A DNA stretch of 64,000 nt from NCBI GenBank assembly GCA_944325005.1, contig CALUYO010000005.1, positions 91,973 to 155,972 on the forward strand, in the 5' to 3' direction. Position 1 is the stretch's first letter, and each line of letters opens with the position of its first letter. Position numbers and translations under genes: made by a program. Below are positions 56,412 to 64,000 of this stretch, one piece after another. The stretch comes from Candidatus Gastranaerophilales bacterium. Lineage in GTDB: Bacteria; Cyanobacteriota; Vampirovibrionia; Gastranaerophilales; Gastranaerophilaceae. The notes below the pieces were generated by a model. The model was not told the DNA's origin. It worked only from the letters and a program-made list of their open reading frames with translations, and made no database searches.

Positions 56412-56417
56412 AATTAT

Positions 56418-58046
56418 ATGGATTTAAGGAACAAATTTCAGATTTTTGCAGGGGATTTATTAGGCGGGCTTAATGCTGCGATTATTACTTTGCCTCAAGC
56501 TCTGGCCTTCGGGGTGGCAACCGGCTTTGGCGCAAGTGCAGGGATCTGGGGAGCAATAATATTATCTGTCGTAGCAGGAGTTCTTGGAACAAAAATCCCT
56601 ATGATATCGGGTGTAACAGGTCCTGTCGCAATTGTTGTGGCTTCAATTATGCATGCTTTAAATAAGGATTTGGCTTCTGTTGTATTTATAGTATTTCTTG
56701 CCGGAATACTTCAAATTATGTTATCACTGACAAAATTGCCGGAAATTGTAAAATATGTACCTTATCCTGTTATTTCAGGATTTATGAATGGTGTAGGCGT
56801 CATTATAATAATTATGCAGTTAAACCCGCTTCTCGGTCTGGCTCCTTGTTCTAACACTATAGAAAGTATTGAAACAATTTGTAAATCTGTTAGTGCTTTA
56901 AATATTGAAGCTTTCTCAATAGGGCTTTTAACGCTTTTTATCGTTTTTGCTTTCCCTAAAAAGTGGAATAAGTATATTCCGTCACAAATTCTTGCTTTGA
57001 TTATATGTACTCTTATATCTATAAAAGCGGGTTTAAATGTTTCAAAAATTTCTGAAATTTCGGTTTCTATGCCTGCAATAAATATCCCTCAGACAAATTT
57101 ACATGATTTAATTACATATTTTCATTATGCAATTACTCTTGCAGTTATCTTGTCTTCGGAAAGTTTGTTAACAGGACTTGTTTGCACATCTATTACAAAA
57201 GTGCAGCTTCCGCCCAAAAGACTTCTTTCCGCTCAAGGGATAGGAAATATCTGCTGTGCTTTGACCGGAACTCTACCCGGCTCAGCAGCAACAATGCGTA
57301 CTGTTGCCGCTATAAGAACGGGTGCTTCTACCAGATTGGCAGCGGTTGTTACATCTCTTGTGCTTGTACTTTTGATTTATAAATTTTCTGGTTTTGTGGC
57401 AGAAATCCCTCTTGCGGTTCTTGCGGGAATTTTGATAAAAATAGGTTACGATATTATTGATACAAAATTTTTAAAGGTAATCAAACTTGCTCCTAAAGAT
57501 GATTTATATGTACTTATTTTAGTCTTTTTGCTTACAGTATTTTATAATTTAATTGTTGCAGTAGGTGCCGGAATTACTCTTGCGGCTCTTTTATATGCTA
57601 AGAGGGCTGCAGATAAAGCAAAACTGGTTAATAAAGAAGTTTATGACAAAGATATTATGAAACTTGAAAGGGTTTTAGAAAAAGATTACAGACATAAGAT
57701 AAGGGTTGTGCATATAAGCGGTGCTTTCTTTTTTGGTTCTGCAACCCAGTTAATTTCGCAGTTTGATGAATTTTTGGGAACAAGATATCTGATAATTGTT
57801 TATGACAGTGATGATTTGTTGGATATTTCCGCGATTTTTGCTCTTGAGGATATTATTTTACGTTTAAAATCACAGCATATAAAAATATTAATGGTAATTA
57901 ATAATGAAGCTGTACTGGAACAATTGAAACAGTATAAAATAACAGAACAAATTGATGATGACGGTATATATTTCTCAGAAATAGATGCAATTGAGTTTGC
58001 TAAATTATCTTTTAAAAGCAGAGTAAAGAAAAAATATTTCGGATAA
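56418..58046 (+). CDS. SulP-family anion transporter
   Basis: A 542-residue inner-membrane transporter of the SLC26/SulP family with 12-14 helices and a C-terminal STAS domain (about residues 425-540, RVVHISGAFFFGSATQL). The N-terminus DLLGGLNAAIITLPQALAFGVATGFG fits the sulfate transporter family. Substrate may be sulfate, bicarbonate or another anion. The gene is monocistronic with a leaderless promoter. A link with the carbonic anhydrase at 20.4 kb is a guess. Confidence 0.88.
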   Translation: MDLRNKFQIFAGDLLGGLNAAIITLPQALAFGVATGFGASAGIWGAIILSVVAGVLGTKIPMISGVTGPVAIVVASIMHALNKDLASVVFIVFLAGILQIMLSLTKLPEIVKYVPYPVISGFMNGVGVIIIIMQLNPLLGLAPCSNTIESIETICKSVSALNIEAFSIGLLTLFIVFAFPKKWNKYIPSQILALIICTLISIKAGLNVSKISEISVSMPAINIPQTNLHDLITYFHYAITLAVILSSESLLTGLVCTSITKVQLPPKRLLSAQGIGNICCALTGTLPGSAATMRTVAAIRTGASTRLAAVVTSLVLVLLIYKFSGFVAEIPLAVLAGILIKIGYDIIDTKFLKVIKLAPKDDLYVLILVFLLTVFYNLIVAVGAGITLAALLYAKRAADKAKLVNKEVYDKDIMKLERVLEKDYRHKIRVVHISGAFFFGSATQLISQFDEFLGTRYLIIVYDSDDLLDISAIFALEDIILRLKSQHIKILMVINNEAVLEQLKQYKITEQIDDDGIYFSEIDAIEFAKLSFKSRVKKKYFG

Positions 58047-58080
58047 AAATTTAAACGATATTGTGAGACTTTTTAAAAGA

Positions 58081-58110
58081 AAAAAGACAGATTATAAACT
58101 CTGCCTTTTT
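58081..58110. terminator. bidirectional terminator between the SulP gene and the phosphohexomutase
   Basis: AAAAAG with CTTTTT, one mismatch, then CAGA with TCTG around TTATAAAC. The T-run follows on the + strand and an A-run precedes it. Confidence 0.6.
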
Positions 58111-58119
58111 TTCTTTTAT

Positions 58120-60384
58120 TTAAAATTTATATTCAGGTATTTCAAAAGGTTCATTGTTAGCATCTTTATCCACAAACTTTAAATAATAATCCATAGCTTT
58201 CTCTTTTGTACTATTATAGAGTTCTTGGGAAATATATTTTTTGTGGAATTCATTTAAATCTCCCGAATAATTTCCAAGTATGCCGGCATATGTTTCTATT
58301 ACCGATTTATCAGAGCCGCCGCCGTATGCCTTTGTTTTAGCATCGGTCCCTGACGGTCTTATCTCAATATACTTATCCGTAAATTCAAGATATGTTCCAT
58401 CGCCTACAAATTTGATTGATTTTAAGTTGTCGAACAAAAGGCTTTTGAAAGTGTTATTCAAAACTTCTCTGACATTTTCAATTGTCATTACCCCCTCTTT
58501 TACGGCCATTGCCATAGACAGGTAAAACAAATCATTCTTTGTTCTTTTTGCTTCTCCGGCGGCTTTATCTTTTTTTAGTTTATTAATATCCGGTTCGGAT
58601 TCGTTGTAGTAAGCAATATCAACACGCGTATCGAAACGTCCTGTAATATTATTTTCATCAAACACTTCTGTAAGATATTCAGATAAAGATACCTGCTTGC
58701 TTTGCAGTTTTGAAATGAGAGCTGATGCTACAATAATAGCTTCCGTTGCACTCTTTTCTCTCATTGCTATTGCAAATCTGCCGTTATTTGATGTTATTAG
58801 TTCTTCGGTACCCATTATCATGCCGCCAGATTCTTCGCCTGCAAAGAGCAGTCGCGGATTTATCCCGAGATTAATTGCATTTCCGAATACATCATCGATT
58901 ATAACTTCTCCTGTTCTTGTTTTTTTTAGTTTTAATTCGACTTTCTTCATTATATTCGCAATTTCTTTAAAACCTACCGGAACATTTATGACTTTAATCC
59001 CCTGATTTTTCGCCCATTCATCCCAGGAAATTGCTGACGCTGTAGTTTTAATCATAAATCTCGGGTGGTTTTCCCACAATCCTTGATTTTTTAATTGTTT
59101 TGCCCAGAAATCCATAAGCATTAAAAATGCCTGATTTGCCGTAAAGATAGTAAGAATTATATTTTCATTCAGTCTAATATAGTCAATCCCGGCCTTTTCA
59201 AGTTCCGGAATAGTACATGCATATTCTGTCTGTGCAATCGTAAGTCTGTCATGATCCGGATCTGTTATTAAAACAGCTGTTCCTACAGGCATTTTGGTTA
59301 ACTTTTCTTCGTAGTGCAAAGTCTCAATAACAGGGAAAAATTTTTCTCCATTCAACCTTTTTGAAGTAACTGTTGCATCAACTGAATAGTCATAAAATGC
59401 TTTTTCTCCTTTTGGTGTATGGTCGTATTTACCAATTGAGTGGAAAAAAGGGTCTTCTTCTATATTAAACCATGTAAATTTGTCTGATATTCCAAGTTTA
59501 TTAAGAACTCTGCTTAATGTCCTGTATGCTGAGCCTCCGACATTTTCAATAACAATTTTGTCTTGAATTGATTTTATCAATTCAAGGTTAACATTTTGTG
59601 CAACCCCTGATTTTAAATATTCGACGTATAAATCAACCCCATCATCAATATTGCCAAGAACTTTTTCATCAATTAGAGGATTATCTTTAGCTGATATTTT
59701 AATCTTGTATACCCCTTTTTTATTTGTTTCTTCGAATATTTCACGGATTTTTTCAACAAATTCCATTGATTCTTCCGGCAAGTACTGACTTCCCTGAGAA
59801 TTTAAGTCTTTTGTCGCATTTTTTACTGAAATTCCATGACTTGATGTAATGTATTCGCCGCCAAGTAAATCAAGTTTAAAAGCTAAAAATGATGCAAGCC
59901 ATATAGGAATTGTTTTTCTTCCTTTCGGAACGAGAGTTCTAATTCCGTTAGCAGCCTGTATTCTGGCGATTGCATCTAAAAATAAATCTGAATTATATCT
60001 AACTTCTCTGCCAGCCACTTTTACAATTTCTTTTCCTTTGTATTTTTCAGTAGCTACAAGGGCTTTTGCAAGTGTTGCAAGAACAATTCCGACGAGGTTA
60101 ATAGGAAATCTTGTGTCCTGAGGGTATATAATATTTTGCGGTCCTCTTATACCGGCGGTTGAAACTTTTGCTTCTTTTGCGTAATTGGCAAACCATTCAT
60201 CAAGATTTAATCCTTCAGGATTTTTGTCTTTATCATAGGGTTTAAGATGTTCTTTTTTCAAAGTGAACGTAAATTCTCCTTCATTTGAAAAATCCATTAG
60301 ATTTAGATTTTTAATATAATCAGGAGTTTTGTCATAAACACTTTTAAATAATTCATTTTCTAACTCTACATTTGATGTTCTCAT
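58120..60384 (-). CDS. alpha-D-phosphohexomutase (phosphoglucomutase/phosphomannomutase family)
   Basis: A 754-residue mutase, longer than usual (450-580). The phosphoserine loop is ITSSHGISVKN (about residue 180), where most enzymes have TASHNP. The metal site is LITDPDHDRL, the sugar loop AGEESGGMIMG, and the phosphate-binding site RPSGTDAKTKAYGGG. The extra length lies at the N-terminus (about 70 residues) and in a central insertion around residues 200-300. It could link glucose-6-phosphate (Pgi) to glucose-1-phosphate and glycogen. Specificity cannot be told. Confidence 0.85.
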   Translation of the reverse strand: MRTSNVELENELFKSVYDKTPDYIKNLNLMDFSNEGEFTFTLKKEHLKPYDKDKNPEGLNLDEWFANYAKEAKVSTAGIRGPQNIIYPQDTRFPINLVGIVLATLAKALVATEKYKGKEIVKVAGREVRYNSDLFLDAIARIQAANGIRTLVPKGRKTIPIWLASFLAFKLDLLGGEYITSSHGISVKNATKDLNSQGSQYLPEESMEFVEKIREIFEETNKKGVYKIKISAKDNPLIDEKVLGNIDDGVDLYVEYLKSGVAQNVNLELIKSIQDKIVIENVGGSAYRTLSRVLNKLGISDKFTWFNIEEDPFFHSIGKYDHTPKGEKAFYDYSVDATVTSKRLNGEKFFPVIETLHYEEKLTKMPVGTAVLITDPDHDRLTIAQTEYACTIPELEKAGIDYIRLNENIILTIFTANQAFLMLMDFWAKQLKNQGLWENHPRFMIKTTASAISWDEWAKNQGIKVINVPVGFKEIANIMKKVELKLKKTRTGEVIIDDVFGNAINLGINPRLLFAGEESGGMIMGTEELITSNNGRFAIAMREKSATEAIIVASALISKLQSKQVSLSEYLTEVFDENNITGRFDTRVDIAYYNESEPDINKLKKDKAAGEAKRTKNDLFYLSMAMAVKEGVMTIENVREVLNNTFKSLLFDNLKSIKFVGDGTYLEFTDKYIEIRPSGTDAKTKAYGGGSDKSVIETYAGILGNYSGDLNEFHKKYISQELYNSTKEKAMDYYLKFVDKDANNEPFEIPEYKF

Positions 60385-60429
60385 ACTTCTCTCCTTAAAT
60401 CTTATTTATACTAAATATATACAAAAAAG

Positions 60430-60458
60430 TTGTATTATGCAATTAAATTTGTTATAAT
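60430..60458 (+). promoter_or_regulatory. prepilin E promoter
   Basis: TTGTAT (60430-60435), 17-bp spacer ending AAATTTGT, TATAAT (60453-60458), as in prepilin D. Confidence 0.6.
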
Positions 60459-60488
60459 AAAGTGTGAATAATCAGAAAGGAGCATATA

Positions 60489-61196
60489 ATGACACATTTA
60501 TTTAAATCATTACGTCGGGGGGGGGGGCGTTTAGCAGCTGGATTTACTTTGGCCGAGGTATTGATTACTCTGGGTATTATAGGTATTGTTGCATCATTAA
60601 CCATGCCTTCTCTTATCCAAAATCATAGAAAAAAAGTAGTAGAAACAAGATTACAAAAATTTTATTCAACAATAAATCAAGCAATTATTCTTTCAGAACT
60701 TGATAATGGTGAAAAAACTGAATGGCGTCCGGTTGATACAGATGATTTCTGGAATAACTATATAAGCTCGTATTTAAAATATTTGAAGGTCGAAGATTCT
60801 GGTACGTATAAGATTGTTTATTTTACTGACGGAAGTTTAGTAGCTATTAATATATACTCTCTCTCTAACTCTGACGGGCAGGTTATTTATCAATCTTATG
60901 GCGGACATTTTGTTTTTTTTCCGGAGGCTAAAAATTATAGCTTAGGGATGATCTCTCAATCTTATGGCCGAAAATCGTTTCGTTTTGGCTTTTGGCCAAA
61001 TGAGACATCTTCAGTTTTTAAGTATCATAGTAAAAAAGGGGTTGAACCCTATTTAGCAAATTGGGGAGGTGATCTTAATGCTTTATATTCGAATACGACT
61101 TATGGATGTAATGAAATCGGTAACGGTTCATGGTGTACTGCCATAATCCAGAACAACGGTTGGAAAATCCCTGATGACTATCCTTTAAAACTCTAA
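60489..61196 (+). CDS. prepilin E, type IV pilin-like, frame intact at a G11 tract
   Basis: The one member of the set that is in frame. It starts MTHLFKSLRRGGGR six bases after AAAGGAG, and the G11 run codes for Arg-Gly-Gly-Gly. Then LAAG|FTLAEVLITLGIIG gives the class III prepilin signal with Gly before the cleavage site. The mature domain differs from A-C and lacks the DxNGxxGPN segment, with YGCNEIGNGSWCTAIIQNNGW near the C-terminus as the likely disulfide pair. 235 residues. Losing or gaining one G would break it. Confidence 0.85.
   Translation: MTHLFKSLRRGGGRLAAGFTLAEVLITLGIIGIVASLTMPSLIQNHRKKVVETRLQKFYSTINQAIILSELDNGEKTEWRPVDTDDFWNNYISSYLKYLKVEDSGTYKIVYFTDGSLVAINIYSLSNSDGQVIYQSYGGHFVFFPEAKNYSLGMISQSYGRKSFRFGFWPNETSSVFKYHSKKGVEPYLANWGGDLNALYSNTTYGCNEIGNGSWCTAIIQNNGWKIPDDYPLKL
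60517..60527 (+). repeat. G11 mononucleotide tract in prepilin E leader
   Basis: Eleven Gs after GTC. This length keeps the start codon and the prepilin in one frame. Confidence 0.9.
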
Positions 61197-61208
61197 GCAA
61201 GTTTAAGA

Positions 61209-61943
61209 TTATAATAAATCTTCATTGAAGTAACCTGTTATGTATTTAAATTTTTTTATTGCTTCTTCATACGTGAGTATCAAGCTCTCAAGATACCTGT
61301 GTTCAAAGAGGCGTATTGTGTTATTTTTTTTATTTATTTGTGCGACAGTGTAACAATGGTTGTTGCTTGTGTCTTTATGAAATCCTAATGATGTCCCCAT
61401 TACAAAGCTGCAATCCGGATTATCACTTATGTTATCAAAAATATTTAAACTTTCTTTTGCTTTAGATTTGAGAGTTAATCTTATTCCGTCTTCATTAATT
61501 TTTATTGGTTTTTTACCGGTAAACATTTCAAGAAAATTTGACGGCTTGTTAAATTCAAACTTTTCATTGCTCTTTGGTATTCTGCATATCATCGGCTTTT
61601 TAGATGGATATATGCTTAAAAGTTTGTTCATAGCAACTTCTATGGCTTTAATAATCGGATTATGAGGGTAGTAACTACTTATAGGAATAGGGTTTAAATA
61701 TTTATCCATATAAATAAGATTATCCATTTCATCTTGGCTAACAAAAAAATCTTTATTTATGCCATTTATATTTCTAAATTTTATACAATAACCGTTATTT
61801 GTGCGCGCAATATTTTCTGTTAAAATTTTTCTTCCGTTAGGGCTGTTTGCAAGTGCGCCTATTGATGATACAAGATAACAGTCTTGAAAATACTGGACAG
61901 CATGTCTCAGATTGTTTATTTCGTCTGGTCCTATAGGTTTCAT
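61209..61943 (-). CDS. calpain-like cysteine peptidase of unknown role
   Basis: A 244-residue protein. QDCYLVSSIGALANSPNGRKIL (about residues 20-41) looks like the calpain Cys helix (compare GDCWFLAAIASL), and NNHCYTVAQINKKNNTIRLFEH (about 201-222) like its His strand. The Asn of the NPW motif has no clear match. There is no signal peptide and no other calpain domain. It is convergent with prepilin E. Bacterial calpain-like proteins are rare, and their roles are unclear. Confidence 0.5.
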   Translation of the reverse strand: MKPIGPDEINNLRHAVQYFQDCYLVSSIGALANSPNGRKILTENIARTNNGYCIKFRNINGINKDFFVSQDEMDNLIYMDKYLNPIPISSYYPHNPIIKAIEVAMNKLLSIYPSKKPMICRIPKSNEKFEFNKPSNFLEMFTGKKPIKINEDGIRLTLKSKAKESLNIFDNISDNPDCSFVMGTSLGFHKDTSNNHCYTVAQINKKNNTIRLFEHRYLESLILTYEEAIKKFKYITGYFNEDLL

Positions 61944-61987
61944 ACGGGGTGTAAAACATGTAAATAATAAAAATTGCTATATTTAGA

Positions 61988-62015
61988 AAAAGCGGTTAAT
62001 TACTTAACCGCTTTT
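61988..62015. terminator. terminator overlapping the proS stop codon
   Basis: AAAAGCGGTTAA pairs with TTAACCGCTTTT. On the minus strand a T-run follows the stem, so it ends proS; it may work both ways. Confidence 0.75.
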
Positions 62016-63736
62016 ATAATTCCGATAAGTTTTAGGGTTGCTTCTTCAGGTGTATATTTTTTCTGTTCACCTGTCTCACGGATTTTATATTCGACAAAGC
62101 CTTCGTTGATAGTTTTCCCGACAGTTACTCTAAAAGGAAAGCCTATTAAGTCCGCATCTTTAAATTTAACACCTGCTCGTTCATCTCTGTCATCAAGAAC
62201 TACTTCAACTCCGGCAGCCTGTAAGTCATGATACATTTTTTCGGATGTTTTCATTTGCAGTTCATCATTAATATTAACTGGTACAATTACAACATGATAA
62301 GGTGCAATTGCAATTGGCCATTTTATTCCATGTTCATCATAGTGAGCTTCTACTGCTGCTGCTGCCGTTCTTGAAATTCCTATACCATAACATCCCATTA
62401 CATAAGGGTGTGTTTTTCCGTTCACATCTGTATAAACTGCATTCATCGGCTTTGAATATTTCGTTCCGAGTTTGAAAATATTGCCTACTTCAATTCCTTT
62501 TGTAACTTGCAACGGCTTTCCGCATTGAGGACAAAGTTCACCCTGTTGAACAAGTCTGATATCAGCATATTCAAGATTATCAATTCTCAAATCAGTAAGG
62601 TTTGCTCCGATCATATGTTTATCTGTTTCATTAATTCCGACAACAAAATTTTTCATATCGCGTACTGTTTTATCAGCTATTATTTTAATATTTTTCATTC
62701 CGCGCGGTCCTATAAAACCTGGAACTGCTTCAAAACCTTTTTCGGCCATGAGCTCCGCAATTTCTGCAGAAGAAGCTATTCTTATCTCAATCCCTCCTGC
62801 AGCATTCATTAATTTTGTTTCTTCAACAGCTTTATCAGCCCTGATAAGTGCTATTACAGGTTGTTTGTCAACTATATAAACAAGTGATTTTAATATAAGG
62901 GTATCCGGAATATTTAAGAATTTGCTTAATTCTTCAATTGAATGTGTATTCGGGGTATCAATTATTTCCCTTTTATTAAAGTAATCTTTTCCGTCTATAA
63001 CTGCATCTGGAAGTTTTGATATTGCATGATTAGAGTTTGCTGAATAATCACAGTCATTACAGTAAAAGACATCGTTTTCGCCGGCATCAGTATCTGTTAT
63101 AACCATAAATTCATGCGATACGCTTCCGCCTATTGCACCGCTGTCTGACTGAACCATTTTTGTATCAAGTCCGCATCTTTCAAAAATTTTTTTATAAGCT
63201 CGTGCCATATTTTCGTATTCTTTGTCGAGACCTGCTTCATCTAAATCAAAGCTGTAGGCGTCTTTCATAATGAATTCCCTGCCTCTTAAAAGTCCGTATC
63301 GCGGTCTTATTTCATCTCTGAATTTTGATTGAATCTGGTATAAATTTACCGGCAGTTGTTTATAAGATTTTAGAGCATCTCTTGCAACTGATGTTATAAT
63401 TTCTTCGTGTGTTGGACCGAGGCACATATCTCTGTCGTGACGATCCTTTAGTCTCATTAATTCTCGTCCGTAAACTTCCCATCTTCCTGATTCTTCCCAT
63501 AATTCTTTCGGCTGAACGAAAGGCATTAAAAGTTCCTGAGCACCTGCGTTATCCATTTCTTCTCTTACGATATTTTCAATTTTTTTCAACACTCTCCACA
63601 TCAAAGGCATAAATGTATATATGCCGGGGGCAAGCTTTTTTATGTATCCGGCTCTGCCAAGCATTTTATGAGAAATAACTTCCGCATCAGAAGGATATTC
63701 TCTCAGGGTTTGAACAAACATTTTTGACATTTTCAT
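62000..63736 (-). CDS. proS: prolyl-tRNA synthetase
   Basis: A class II aminoacyl-tRNA synthetase of the bacterial type, 578 residues. It has the ProRS core (motif 2 IQSKFRDEIRPRYGLLRGREFIMKDAYSF), the editing insertion (INS, about residues 230-380, EELSKFLNIPDTLILKSLVYIVD) and the anticodon-binding domain at the C-terminus. MGCYGIGISRT is motif 3. The start ATG at 63736 is three codons before a second Met, with TGAGGA upstream. Confidence 0.95.
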   Translation of the reverse strand: MKMSKMFVQTLREYPSDAEVISHKMLGRAGYIKKLAPGIYTFMPLMWRVLKKIENIVREEMDNAGAQELLMPFVQPKELWEESGRWEVYGRELMRLKDRHDRDMCLGPTHEEIITSVARDALKSYKQLPVNLYQIQSKFRDEIRPRYGLLRGREFIMKDAYSFDLDEAGLDKEYENMARAYKKIFERCGLDTKMVQSDSGAIGGSVSHEFMVITDTDAGENDVFYCNDCDYSANSNHAISKLPDAVIDGKDYFNKREIIDTPNTHSIEELSKFLNIPDTLILKSLVYIVDKQPVIALIRADKAVEETKLMNAAGGIEIRIASSAEIAELMAEKGFEAVPGFIGPRGMKNIKIIADKTVRDMKNFVVGINETDKHMIGANLTDLRIDNLEYADIRLVQQGELCPQCGKPLQVTKGIEVGNIFKLGTKYSKPMNAVYTDVNGKTHPYVMGCYGIGISRTAAAAVEAHYDEHGIKWPIAIAPYHVVIVPVNINDELQMKTSEKMYHDLQAAGVEVVLDDRDERAGVKFKDADLIGFPFRVTVGKTINEGFVEYKIRETGEQKKYTPEEATLKLIGIIKAVK

Positions 63737-63918
63737 AAAACTAATTCCTCACATATCTTCTTATTTTTTCATTCTAGCATAAAAATACAAACAGACTTCT
63801 TAATATTCTGTAATATTTTATTCATTTTATTAAAGTTTTTTCGGGTATTGGTCGTATAGCTTTGTATTGTGTAGATGAAATTACTTCTTTTAAATAAGCT
63901 TAGCTCTCCTGTGTTCTC

Positions 63919-63932
63919 GGGGGGGGGGGGGG
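63919..63932. repeat. G14 run near the window end
   Basis: Fourteen Gs, the longest run in the window, preceded by TTCTC as at prepilin B. On the minus strand the bases before it might be a degraded prepilin leader, but no prepilin body follows. The neighbouring sequence looks unreliable. Confidence 0.5.
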
Positions 63933-64000
63933 TTTCAGGGCTTTCCAGGGTTGTTCCCCGGGGAAGGAAAAAAAAGGGGGAAGAAAATAACAAAGATCGG
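63933..64000. other. low-quality contig-end sequence, adapter-like terminus
   Basis: The last 68 bases are G-rich, with several runs of G and A unlike the rest of the window, and end in AGATCGG (63994-64000), the first seven bases of the common Illumina adapter. I treat this as sequencing artefact and do not annotate genes in it. Confidence 0.55.

Noticed and set aside
63769..63993. Minus-strand 74-codon ORF at the window end
   Set aside because: Crosses the G14 run and low-quality tail, with no protein similarity that I can see and no prepilin motif.

Overview
The window is AT-rich and densely coded. It reads like a chromosomal contig of a non-photosynthetic cyanobacterial relative (Vampirovibrionia/Melainabacteria, probably a gut Gastranaerophilales). 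That is an inference from gene content: many prepilins with an FTLAEVLITLGIIG N-terminus, PilT, flagellar genes (FliJ, a FliK-like protein, a FlgE/F/G-like rod protein, FlhB, a flagellar-type sigma factor), a fermentative/biosynthetic core, and several large proteins with no recognised family. No rRNA, tRNA, insertion sequence, prophage or CRISPR array was seen.

Layout. 0-6.2 kb: two tandem amino-acid permeases, pgi, a secreted protein, trxB. 6.5-9.3 kb: pilT, recO, prepilin A. 9.7-16.6 kb: clpB, a phospholipase-like protein, two secreted proteins (one an M48 peptidase), glmS. 16.6-25.3 kb: prepilin B, metK, a TPR-like protein, a Cam-type gamma carbonic anhydrase, a YibE/F protein, ruvB, dapL, prepilin C. 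25.4-31.3 kb: a 1171-aa zinc-ribbon/NTPase-like protein translationally coupled to glgA, then an EamA transporter. 31.3-36.3 kb: two unknown membrane/coiled-coil proteins and two glycosyltransferases. 36.4-41.6 kb: pgpH-ybeY-dgkA, prepilin D, glnA. 42.4-46.5 kb: an unknown protein, a GH38 mannosidase, a Tyr/Asn-rich secreted protein. 46.6-54.8 kb: flagellar genes around a TOPRIM protein, a putative cysteine peptidase and a leader-less 5'-nucleotidase. 54.9-63.7 kb: deoC-metF, a SulP transporter, a phosphohexomutase, prepilin E, a calpain-like protein, proS.

The most striking observation is a dispersed set of five type IV pilin-like genes. Each carries a run of 10 or 11 G (or C) between its start codon and its prepilin cleavage site. 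In all five loci the tract must be 11 long (n = 2 mod 3) to join the start codon to the pilin frame. Four loci have 10 (frame broken) and one has 11 (frame intact). Each has its own promoter and ribosome-binding site. This is the pattern expected of slipped-strand phase variation; a homopolymer miscall is the main alternative. The G-rich strand is always the + strand, whichever way the gene points.

Other signals are: a short N-terminal [hydrophobic]-x-F-x-[G/A] motif shared by several otherwise unrelated unknown proteins, including a 5'-nucleotidase without a signal peptide; promoters placed exactly 6 nt before start codons without a Shine-Dalgarno sequence (leaderless mRNAs); and a palindromic terminator that gives both convergent genes the same C-terminus. 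The last 80 or so bases look like low-quality contig-end sequence and finish with the first bases of an Illumina adapter.
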